From: DTU013 sp964490975
GTDB taxonomy: Bacteria > Bacillota > Clostridia > Acetivibrionales > DTU013
NCBI GenBank assembly: GCA_964490975.1
Contig: CAZBEQ010000031.1
Coordinates: forward strand, 1-41,140
Length of the DNA stretch: 41,140 nt
Direction: 5' to 3'
Every line of letters starts with the position of its first letter. Position 1 is the stretch's first letter. Shown here one piece after another: positions 31,198-38,390 of the stretch. The position numbers and the translations under genes are program-made. Under the pieces are notes generated by a model. The model made no database searches, was not told where the DNA came from, and saw nothing but the letters and a program-made list of their open reading frames with translations.

Positions 31198-33198
31198 ATG
31201 GTAGGTCAAATATTAGGAAATAGGTATCAGTTAATTGAAAGAATCGGCGGAGGCGGCATGGCTGTCGTTTATAAAGCGAAGTGCCTGCTTTTGAACCGCT
31301 TTGTGGCTGTTAAAATATTACGCAGTGAATTCACTGATGACGAAGAGTTTGTAAAGCGTTTCAGAGTTGAAGCTCAAGCGGCAGCCAGTCTTAATCACCC
31401 TAACATTGTTTCCATATATGATGTTGGAAAGCAGGATGATACCCATTATATTGTCATGGAATACATCGACGGTATAACATTGAAGGAATATATAGGGCAA
31501 AGGGACGCACTTCCCTGGAATGAAGCCGTAAACATTGCCATTCAGATATGTTCGGCAATCGAACAGGCACATAAAAATTTCATAGTCCACCGGGATATAA
31601 AACCGCATAATATTCTCATTACAAAGGAAGGCATTGCCAAGGTCACTGACTTCGGTATCGCAAGAGCGGTTACATCGGCAACGATTACGATGGTTGGCAG
31701 CACTATAGGCTCAGTTCACTATTTTTCTCCTGAGCAAGCAAGAGGTGGCTTTACCGATGAAAAATCAGATATTTACTCATTGGGGATCACGATTTACGAA
31801 ATGGTAACCGGTAAGGTGCCCTTTGATGGAGAATCACCTGTGGCAATTGCTCTCAAACATATCCAGGAGAAACCGGAGAAGCCGATTGATGTGAATCCGT
31901 CAATACCAAAGGGCCTCAATGATATTATTATAAAGGCGATGAAGAAGGATCAGAATCTTAGATATCAGAACGCATCGGAAATGCTCTCGGACTTGCAGAG
32001 GACACTTGTTGAGCCTAATGCAAAAATAACCGAAAGCAGCAAGGTTGATCAGATGCCTACAAGAAAAATGCAGGCTGTAGGTACGGGCCTGAATATACAG
32101 GAAGAATCCGAGGATGGAGATGATGCCATTATGGAGGAAGATGATACTAAAGAAAAGAAGAAGAAGGACAGGCTTAGCACTTGGCTGGGAATTGCAGCCG
32201 GCCTTGTGATTACAGGCCTGATCATCTTTATTGGTATCAAATACGTTGTTCCGGCATTTATTCCCGAGCAGGTGGAAGCCTACGTTATAGAAGATTATAC
32301 AAACAGAAATTACGTGGATGTAAAAGCTGTCCTCAGCCAGCATGAAATAACTGCTGAAGAGGAAAGGGTATTTGATGATACAGTGGAAAAGGATATGATA
32401 ATCACACAGGATGTGGCGGTGGGGAACAGCCTGAAGCCAGGGAGTGTTATAAACTTTACTGTAAGCAATGGACCGCATCTTGTGGAGATACCCGATATTT
32501 CCGGTGACGAAGCTAGAGTTGCGGAACAGATCATTGTGTACAATAACCTTGTACCGGAAGAAGTAAATGAGAACAGTGAGACAATAGGCAAGGGACTGGT
32601 TATCAGGACTGAACCTGTTGCGTATGAAATGGTCAAACCTCAAACAACAGTAAAAGTTATTGTTAGTCTTGGACCTGAGCTTGAAATGATCAAAATGACT
32701 GATTTAACAGGACTTACAAGGACAGAGGCTGAAAACTGGATATTAAAAAACAATCTCAAAATAGGCAAAATACTGCCGGAGGACATAGTCAGCGAAGTGG
32801 CAAAGGTAGTTAAGCAATACCCGCTGCCAGAGACTGAAGTAACTGAGGATACAGCGGTAGAGCTTACGTTTGGAATCGATGAACCTATAGCAACGGAGGA
32901 CCCGGGTACTACACAGCCCATGGAAGACCCTAACTCTCAGGGAAATCAGCAGCCGCAAACAAGCGGGCGTACAAGGCTTATTACTATAACGCTGAATCCA
33001 AGCCGTACCTATGGAGAAGAGGTTATGGTGTATGTTGAATCGACTCCGTCTGATACAAATATACGGAAAATTGAATTGAATCAAACGATAGCAAGGGACC
33101 AGTTCCCGTTCAGTATGCCGGTAACCGTCGGTGAAAGCGGGACTACTCACATTATTGTATATCTTGATGATATGCTGGCCCTTGATCAGGATATATAG
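31198..33198 (+). CDS. prkC: Ser/Thr protein kinase with PASTA domains
   Basis: PrkC-type kinases sense muropeptides or lipid II outside the cell and phosphorylate cytosolic targets. The kinase domain has GGGGMAVVYKA (P loop), Lys39 (AVKIL), HRDIKPHN (catalytic loop), DFGIA and SPEQARGG. After a charged linker rich in Glu, Asp and Lys there is one membrane helix (STWLGIAAGLVITGLIIFIG), then three extracellular PASTA repeats ending VSNGP, VSLGP and FGIDEP, a Pro/Thr/Gln-rich spacer and a C-terminal beta-rich region of unknown type. The upstream in-frame codon at 31168 overlaps the phosphatase; GAAGGTG before the ATG at 31198 fixes the start. 666 residues. Confidence 0.94.
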   Translation: MVGQILGNRYQLIERIGGGGMAVVYKAKCLLLNRFVAVKILRSEFTDDEEFVKRFRVEAQAAASLNHPNIVSIYDVGKQDDTHYIVMEYIDGITLKEYIGQRDALPWNEAVNIAIQICSAIEQAHKNFIVHRDIKPHNILITKEGIAKVTDFGIARAVTSATITMVGSTIGSVHYFSPEQARGGFTDEKSDIYSLGITIYEMVTGKVPFDGESPVAIALKHIQEKPEKPIDVNPSIPKGLNDIIIKAMKKDQNLRYQNASEMLSDLQRTLVEPNAKITESSKVDQMPTRKMQAVGTGLNIQEESEDGDDAIMEEDDTKEKKKKDRLSTWLGIAAGLVITGLIIFIGIKYVVPAFIPEQVEAYVIEDYTNRNYVDVKAVLSQHEITAEEERVFDDTVEKDMIITQDVAVGNSLKPGSVINFTVSNGPHLVEIPDISGDEARVAEQIIVYNNLVPEEVNENSETIGKGLVIRTEPVAYEMVKPQTTVKVIVSLGPELEMIKMTDLTGLTRTEAENWILKNNLKIGKILPEDIVSEVAKVVKQYPLPETEVTEDTAVELTFGIDEPIATEDPGTTQPMEDPNSQGNQQPQTSGRTRLITITLNPSRTYGEEVMVYVESTPSDTNIRKIELNQTIARDQFPFSMPVTVGESGTTHIIVYLDDMLALDQDI

Positions 33199-33259
33199 TA
33201 GAGCTCTGGTGTAATATAACAATGAATTTGATGTGATTGGTGCAGGGGAGGTTTGGTTA

Positions 33260-34180
33260 TTGCCGTCAGGCATTATCTTAAAAGGAATAGGCGGATTTTA
33301 TTATGTATCATCAGATGATGATGTATATGAGTGTAAAGCGAGGGGAATTTTCCGCAAGGATGAGCTGATCCCTCTGACCGGAGATAAGGTCACCTTTTCA
33401 ATAACTGATCCGTCACTGAAAAAAGGAACCATTGATGTAATAATGGAGAGAACAACGGTGCTGACACGACCTGCAGCTGCAAATATCGACCAGCTGGTAG
33501 TTGTGATAGCGGCAAGATCTCCTGAACCAGATATGTTATTGTTGGATAAAATTTTAGTTACAGCAGCAAAGAAAGGTATTACTGCTGTGATATGTATAAG
33601 TAAAACAGACCTCGATCCAGATGACAACAGAGCGGAGATCCGAAGCTCATATTTGAAGGCGGGCTATACACTGATCGAAACAAGCTCTGGAGAAAGTGCA
33701 GGCTTCAACCATCTTAGGGATGCTCTAAAGGATCATGTAACTGTGTTCGCAGGTCAATCCGGAGTAGGAAAGTCAACTTTACTGAACAGGGTCGCAAACA
33801 ATTTTGTAATGCAGACCGGAAGCATCAGCAGCAGGATCGAAAGAGGCCGCCACACTACCAGGCATACAGAGCTTATAAAGCTTTCGGACGGTGGCTTTGT
33901 TGTTGACACGCCGGGCTTTAGTTCATTTGAGCTTGCAGAGATACCACATACACAACTGCAGTATTTGTTCCCGGAATTTGCAGACCACATAGGCAACTGC
34001 AGGTTTACGGGCTGTAGTCATGTAAATGAGCCTGATTGCGGTGTTAAAAACGCTGTGGCGGAAGGAAGCATCAGCACAGGAAGATACCAGCGTTTTGCCG
34101 AGCTGTACACTATATTGAAGCAGGAATATGATATGAAATACAAAAAAACTAACAGGAAAGGGACAAAGAGCAATGATTAA
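33260..34180 (+). CDS. rsgA: Ribosome small-subunit maturation GTPase
   Basis: RsgA is a circularly permuted GTPase that tests late 30S subunit assembly. An OB-fold domain comes first, then GTPase motifs in the permuted order: G4 (SKTD) near residue 113, G1 (AGQSGVGKS), G2 (RHTT) and G3 (DTPGFSS). The C-terminal zinc site is present as CRFTGCSH...PDC. The reading frame opens at 33233, but GGGGAGG at 33245-33251 is correctly spaced for the TTG at 33260, giving the family-like N-terminus MPSGIILKGIGGFYYV; a TTG start is therefore called. The end overlaps rpe by eight bases. The link to prkC is common: RsgA is a known PrkC substrate in Bacillus subtilis. Confidence 0.95.
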   Translation: MPSGIILKGIGGFYYVSSDDDVYECKARGIFRKDELIPLTGDKVTFSITDPSLKKGTIDVIMERTTVLTRPAAANIDQLVVVIAARSPEPDMLLLDKILVTAAKKGITAVICISKTDLDPDDNRAEIRSSYLKAGYTLIETSSGESAGFNHLRDALKDHVTVFAGQSGVGKSTLLNRVANNFVMQTGSISSRIERGRHTTRHTELIKLSDGGFVVDTPGFSSFELAEIPHTQLQYLFPEFADHIGNCRFTGCSHVNEPDCGVKNAVAEGSISTGRYQRFAELYTILKQEYDMKYKKTNRKGTKSND

Positions 34181-34838
34181 GATCGCACCGTCCATCCTTG
34201 CGTCGGACTTCTCAAGGCTTGGAGAGGAAATATCAAGGGTTGAGAAGGCTGGGGCGGATATGATACATCTTGATGTTATGGATGGACATTTCGTACCGAA
34301 CATAACTATTGGACCTCCTGTAATAAGGAGTATTAGAAAGGTGACAAGACTTCCGTTCGATGTCCACCTGATGATCGATAACCCTGAACGTTACATAGAG
34401 AGCTTTATTGATGCCGGAGCTGATATGCTTTCTATTCATGTGGAAAACAATACTCATTTGCATCGGACTATAGAAATGGTTAAAAGCCACGGCTGCAGGG
34501 CATCAGTTGTACTGAATCCAGCAACGCCGCTGAATGCGCTTGATTTGGTACTTGATAAAGTGGATATGGTACTCCTTATGACAGTCGATCCGGGCTTCGG
34601 GGGTCAACAGTATATAGAGAGCATGACAGAGAAGGTACGAGAGCTTAGATATATGGTGACCAAACGCAACCTGAGGCTTGATATAGAAGTTGACGGAGGT
34701 ATAGATCTGGAAAATATTCATAGGGTAACAGAGGCGGGAGCTAATGTTATCGTAGCCGGATCAACGATATTTAATGCCCACGATACTGATGAAATAATCA
34801 GGAACCTTAGACAAAAGGCTTACGGTGGTTATGTATGA
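34173..34838 (+). CDS. rpe: Ribulose-phosphate 3-epimerase
   Basis: Rpe interconverts ribulose 5-phosphate and xylulose 5-phosphate in the pentose phosphate pathway. The TIM barrel has the signatures KIAPSILASDF, MIHLDVMDGHFVPNITIG (metal-binding His and Asp), DVHLMI, MTVDPGFGGQ and EVDGGI, with phosphate binding in VAGSTIF. The 221-residue length is typical. It overlaps rsgA at its start and thiN by four bases at its end, a tightly coupled trio found in many Firmicutes. Confidence 0.96.
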   Translation: MIKIAPSILASDFSRLGEEISRVEKAGADMIHLDVMDGHFVPNITIGPPVIRSIRKVTRLPFDVHLMIDNPERYIESFIDAGADMLSIHVENNTHLHRTIEMVKSHGCRASVVLNPATPLNALDLVLDKVDMVLLMTVDPGFGGQQYIESMTEKVRELRYMVTKRNLRLDIEVDGGIDLENIHRVTEAGANVIVAGSTIFNAHDTDEIIRNLRQKAYGGYV

Positions 34839-35473
34839 TGTGTGCGATTTTCTGCGGTGGGGAAATCACTGATTATGATTATATAAGAAGGCACCTTGAC
34901 GGAGCCGGATTTGTTATATCTGCCGACAGCGGGGCTCGTCATTGCATAAGGCTGGGGATAGTACCGGATATCATGGCCGGAGATTTCGATTCTGTTGCCA
35001 GAAATGACTTTGACGCTTTGATGGATGCAGGCTCAGAGGTATTACGCTACCCGGCTGAAAAGGACATGACAGACAGTGAGCTTGCTGTAGAAATAGCAAT
35101 AAATAAAGGCTTTAACAGAGTGCTCCTCTTTGGGGCAACAGGTACAAGACTCGATCATTCCCTTTCAAATGTTTTTTTGCTTAAGAAGCTTACAGATGCT
35201 AATATTGAAGGAATCCTAATAAATGAGAATAATTCTCTCAGACTTATTAAAGGCGAATTGCGGCTGGAACAAAAGGAAGATGCTTTTGTGACACTTCTGC
35301 CTGTTGCAGGTAACGCATCAGGTGTAACAACCAGGGGTCTCTATTATCCCCTTGAAGATGCAGTTCTTGAAGTTGGTTCATCATGGGGAGTCAGTAACAG
35401 GTTTTCCGGGGAAACGGCTATTATTAGTGTAAAGCAGGGTTATCTTCTAGTTATCATATCAACTGAAGGATAG
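34835..35473 (+). CDS. thiN: Thiamine pyrophosphokinase
   Basis: ThiN transfers pyrophosphate from ATP to thiamine, making the active cofactor. Visible motifs are SADSGARHC, GIVPDIMAGDFDS, PAEKDMTDSELAV and GATGTRLDHSLSN, which line the ATP and thiamine sites; the C-terminal beta domain (SWGVSNRF, then the VKQGYLLVI end) completes the fold. At 212 residues it is full length. ATG at 34835 overlaps the rpe stop; a second ATG directly follows (34838), and either is possible. It is the last gene of the cluster, followed by a terminator. Confidence 0.94.
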   Translation: MMCAIFCGGEITDYDYIRRHLDGAGFVISADSGARHCIRLGIVPDIMAGDFDSVARNDFDALMDAGSEVLRYPAEKDMTDSELAVEIAINKGFNRVLLFGATGTRLDHSLSNVFLLKKLTDANIEGILINENNSLRLIKGELRLEQKEDAFVTLLPVAGNASGVTTRGLYYPLEDAVLEVGSSWGVSNRFSGETAIISVKQGYLLVIISTEG

Positions 35474-35499
35474 CGATGTACTGTTCTATAAAAATTTGA

Positions 35500-35523
35500 G
35501 GGGATGACCGATAGGTTATCCCC
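35500..35523. terminator. Bidirectional terminator between thiN and the aminotransferase
   Basis: GGGGAT-ACC pairs with GGT-ATCCCC around a GATA loop. On the minus strand it is followed by TCAAATTTTTA, so it is better suited to the aminotransferase gene, but it also lies 27 bases after thiN, between convergent genes. Confidence 0.75.
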
Positions 35524-35539
35524 TTAAAACATGTATTGC

Positions 35540-36721
35540 TTATTTATATTCGGCAGCCAATGCTTCAAAGGCCTTCTTTGAGTTCACTATCGATTTTTCA
35601 TCAATACAGTAGGCAAGTCTGAAGAAACCTTTGCACCCAAAGCCTGTACCCGGAACTATAACCAGGTTGTATTTGACTGCAGCCTTGCAGAATCCGATAT
35701 CATCCTCCACCGGAGACTTGGGGAAGAGGTAAAATGCACCTTGGGGCTTCATGCATATGAAGCCTGCACCAGTAATGATATCATAAAGCATATCACGCCT
35801 TTTCCTGTAAGCTTCCGCATCGACCTGCGCATTTAGTGATTCCGGAAGGATCCTCTGGAAAAGAGCGGGGGCATTGACAAAGCCCAGCGTCCTTGTCGAG
35901 AAGATCAGGCCATCAATTAGTCCTGAAGTGTTTTCCATCATCGGATTTATTGCTATGAAACCGATCCGCTCGCCCGGGAGTGAAAGCGATTTACTGAAGG
36001 AATTGACAATGATAGCATTTTTGAAAACAGAAAAAATAGAAGGTACTTCTGTATTGTCATATACTATCTTGTCATAAGGCTCATCTGAAATAATGCAAAT
36101 TTCTGTGCCAAATTCTTTTTCTCTTTTAAAAATCACTTTGTTTATTTTCTCAAGTGAAGCTCTGCTGTATATAACACCGGTCGGGTTGTTTGGAGAGTTT
36201 ATTATTATTGCTTTTGTTTTAGATGTGATGGCATCATAAATTTTTTGCGGGTCAGGCTGGAAGGTGTCACGTTCCGTGCTTACGATCACAGGCTTGCCGC
36301 CATGATTATCTATGTAGAAAAGGTATTCCGCAAAATATGGTGCCAGAACGATAACCTCTTCACCGGGATTCAGCAGAGTTTTTAGCACGACATTCATAGC
36401 ACCGCCTGCGCCGCATTCCATCACAATGTGTCCTGCTTCCAGAGGTGCTCCGGTTATTTGCTTCAGCTTGGCGGCAACGGCTGCTCTTACATCCAAATAT
36501 CCAGCATTGCTCATATAACCATGCATTTTTGGCGTGTCGGTCAGCACTGCTTTTTTCAGAGCTTCCCTGACTATTTCTGGCGGCTCAAGGTCGGGGTTTC
36601 CCAATGAGAAGTCATATACGTTATCTGCGCCGACTTTTTTGCGCAGTTTTTCTCCTTCTTCAAACATAGCCCTGATCCATGATGATCTGTTCAGATTTTC
36701 AAGTATTTTCTGTGAAACCAT
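35540..36721 (-). CDS. PLP-dependent class I/II aminotransferase
   Basis: A fold-type I PLP aminotransferase of 393 residues. The PLP lysine is in VNSFSKSLSLPGERIG, the substrate/cofactor motifs are SPNNPTGV and ISDEPYDKIVY, and the C-terminal domain carries the carboxylate-binding arginine in FRLAYC. The start region VYDFSLGNPDLEPP defines a clostridial subgroup annotated only as aspartate/aromatic-type aminotransferase; the actual amino donor is not evident. The reading frame extends 32 codons upstream, but AGGAG before the ATG at 36721 and the usual MVSQKI-type start decide the boundary. It is monocistronic with its own promoter and terminator. Confidence 0.9.
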   Translation of the reverse strand: MVSQKILENLNRSSWIRAMFEEGEKLRKKVGADNVYDFSLGNPDLEPPEIVREALKKAVLTDTPKMHGYMSNAGYLDVRAAVAAKLKQITGAPLEAGHIVMECGAGGAMNVVLKTLLNPGEEVIVLAPYFAEYLFYIDNHGGKPVIVSTERDTFQPDPQKIYDAITSKTKAIIINSPNNPTGVIYSRASLEKINKVIFKREKEFGTEICIISDEPYDKIVYDNTEVPSIFSVFKNAIIVNSFSKSLSLPGERIGFIAINPMMENTSGLIDGLIFSTRTLGFVNAPALFQRILPESLNAQVDAEAYRKRRDMLYDIITGAGFICMKPQGAFYLFPKSPVEDDIGFCKAAVKYNLVIVPGTGFGCKGFFRLAYCIDEKSIVNSKKAFEALAAEYK

Positions 36722-36784
36722 AATAACCACTCCTGTTTCAGGTCTGAAAACCAAATGATGTCCAGCCCTGTGAGATTTTCTATT

Positions 36785-36813
36785 ATAATATACCAAAAAC
36801 GGGAAAATATCAA
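36785..36813 (-). promoter_or_regulatory. Promoter of the aminotransferase gene
   Basis: On the minus strand, TTGATA (36813-36808) and TATTAT (36790-36785) are separated by 17 bases, about 64 bases before the start codon. Confidence 0.6.
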
Positions 36814-36866
36814 TCAATCTGTTAATAAATTGAGATGATCACACTGTTCAGTAACTAATACGGAAT

Positions 36867-36905
36867 AGAACTATAGCTGGATTAAGATAGGAATACAGAA
36901 CTATA
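36867..36905 (+). repeat. AGAACTATA direct repeats upstream of the SLH gene
   Basis: AGAACTATA occurs at 36867-36875 and 36897-36905, exactly 30 bases apart; both copies follow a GGAATA sequence. The spacing equals about three DNA turns, as expected for two binding sites on the same face. Operator function is only a suggestion. Confidence 0.4.
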
Positions 36906-36953
36906 TAGTTTGTAATGAATATAGTGTAGACTAATGTTGAAAGGAGTTGTGAA

Positions 36954-38069
36954 ATGATGAAAAAACGAGTAATCTCAACGGCACTTGTACTAGTTTTATT
37001 AATGACATTCTCTATTGCTGCATACGGCGTCGGCACACCAGCAAGCACAGATGATTTTTCTGATGTGCAGAAGGATAATTGGGCATATGACGCAATTAGA
37101 TGGATGGTGGACAAAAAGATAGTAGATGGTACAGGTGAAGGTAAGTTTTCTCCGACACGTGAAGTGACAAGGGATGAGTATGCAAAAATGATGGTTTTGA
37201 CTCTTGGACTTGATTTGATAAATCCTTCTGAAGGATCATTCCTTGACATTAAAAAAGGTGGCTGGCAGTATAAGTATGTTGAAACTGCAAAACCGTACTT
37301 GACAGGATTCAGAACAGCTTCAGGCGATTATTTCAGGCCTTCACAAAATGCAGTAAGGGAAGATATGGCAGTAGCATTGGTAAAGGCGATGGGATTTTCT
37401 GATGAAACAGCCGATTTGACCATTCTTTCTCAGTTCAGTGATGCGGGCGAGATTTCTCCGAATCTGAAAAAATATGTGGCGATTGCTGTGAAACATGATT
37501 TGATGCAAGGCTACGACAGGAACGGTAGTCGCGTAATTGCACCAGCAGAAGGGCTTAACAGGGCTTCGGCAGCGGTCCTTCTTTATAATGCCCTGAGGGA
37601 AAATGAGGAGAAGATTACATATGACTATGTAAAAGTGACTTACGGTAAACCGATGTATGAAGAACTGGAAATAGACGTTGATAATAATATCGATAAAGAT
37701 GTCGATAAAGATGTCGATAAGGATGTCGATAAGGATAATGATAAAGACCTTAGAGAAGCCAGGATCAAGGTGACAAAATCAGGAGACAGGCTGCTAATAA
37801 GCTGGGATAAGATAACTTCATCCAATTTCAATGGATATAAGGTTGTAATATCCAAACATGATTCTACCCCTGTTTATCCGGATAACGGATATCTCTCTTA
37901 TATAACTGACAGAAATAATAACAGTATAAGCATTCAAGATGGTGATCATTACAATGGCGGTGACTTTGACGGTGAACTGAAATCGGGAACTACGTACTAT
38001 TTCAGTATCACGGTGCTGTATAATAATGGAAAGGTTGCCGGAAATGTTGTTAAGGCAAAACTTCCATAA
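36954..38069 (+). CDS. S-layer homology (SLH) surface protein with FnIII-like domain
   Basis: This 371-residue protein is predicted to be exported and held on the cell wall. A signal peptide occupies about residues 1-27 (basic MMKKR start, hydrophobic core, cleavage near AYG). Three SLH modules follow: about 33-85 (DVQKDNWAYDAIRWMVDKKI), 93-150 (FLDIKKGGWQYKYVETAKPY) and 155-215 (the AVKHDLMQGY module). A linker with DKDVDKDVDKDVDKDNDKD, encoded by 12-bp tandem repeats (37692-37748), leads to a C-terminal domain (about 262-371) with a LISWDKITSSNFNGYKVVIS fibronectin type III-like pattern ending TTYYFSITVLYNNGK. AAAGGAG lies 6-9 bases before two adjacent ATGs; either is possible. The binding partner of the FnIII-like domain is unknown. 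Confidence 0.9.
   Translation: MMKKRVISTALVLVLLMTFSIAAYGVGTPASTDDFSDVQKDNWAYDAIRWMVDKKIVDGTGEGKFSPTREVTRDEYAKMMVLTLGLDLINPSEGSFLDIKKGGWQYKYVETAKPYLTGFRTASGDYFRPSQNAVREDMAVALVKAMGFSDETADLTILSQFSDAGEISPNLKKYVAIAVKHDLMQGYDRNGSRVIAPAEGLNRASAAVLLYNALRENEEKITYDYVKVTYGKPMYEELEIDVDNNIDKDVDKDVDKDVDKDNDKDLREARIKVTKSGDRLLISWDKITSSNFNGYKVVISKHDSTPVYPDNGYLSYITDRNNNSISIQDGDHYNGGDFDGELKSGTTYYFSITVLYNNGKVAGNVVKAKLP
37692..37748 (+). repeat. 12-bp tandem repeat in the SLH protein linker
   Basis: GATAARGATGTC occurs as four nearly identical 12-bp units (37692, 37704, 37716, 37728) with a partial fifth to 37748. It encodes Asp-Lys-Asp-Val units. The multiple of three keeps the frame when units are gained or lost, so linker length may vary between strains. 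Confidence 0.9.
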
Positions 38070-38074
38070 TCCGT

Positions 38075-38108
38075 ATTCAGTGATGCAAATACATAACGCA
38101 TTCTGAAT
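38075..38108 (+). terminator. Weak hairpin after the SLH gene
   Basis: ATTCAG and ATGC near 38075-38086 pair with GCAT and CTGAAT near 38097-38108. There is no T-run after it, so a terminator role is uncertain; the 150-bp repeat follows 21 bases later. Confidence 0.4.
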
Positions 38109-38129
38109 TAAGTGTCAAAATCAATTGAG

Positions 38130-38279
38130 TGAGTAAAAAATCCAGTAATGTGTGGCGAGATATCTACTTTCGTTGATTTTGATTAAATAATTCATTAAAA
38201 ACCTTAATTATGTTAAGCAATCAGGGCTAAAAGACCACTTCACCGAGTTATATAAACTCATTACTTGCTATTTTGCTCA
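38130..38279 (+). repeat. 150-bp inverted-end repeat, copy C
   Basis: This 150-bp copy starts TGAGTAAAAAATCCAGTAAT and ends with TTGCTATTTTGCTCA. It shares AGTAATGTGTGGC with copy B and ACTCATTACTTG with copy A, and its centre (AATAATTCATTAAAAACC, then AATTATGTTAAGCAATCA) can fold as an ATAATT/AATTAT hairpin. It lies 21 kb from the other two copies, between the SLH gene and the rqcH terminator, with no obvious target-site duplication. Confidence 0.75.
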
Positions 38280-38350
38280 ACATCTGTCAGACGTTCGCTG
38301 CGGAGTCGGGATATGATGTTGTGATTGGGCTTTTGAGTTTTTTGGACAAG

Positions 38351-38390
38351 AAAAGGACTGCCTCAACGTTCATTAAGAGACAGTTCTTTT
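38351..38390 (-). terminator. Terminator of rqcH
   Basis: On the minus strand AAAAGAACTGTCTC pairs with GAGGCAGTCCTTTT, with two G-U pairs, across a 12-base loop; TTTTC ends the structure. It overlaps the rqcH stop codon. Confidence 0.8.

Noticed and set aside
31900..32643. 247-codon open frame antisense to the kinase gene
   Set aside because: It lies wholly opposite prkC, whose kinase, membrane and PASTA parts are all clear, and it has no family-like sequence or ribosome binding site.
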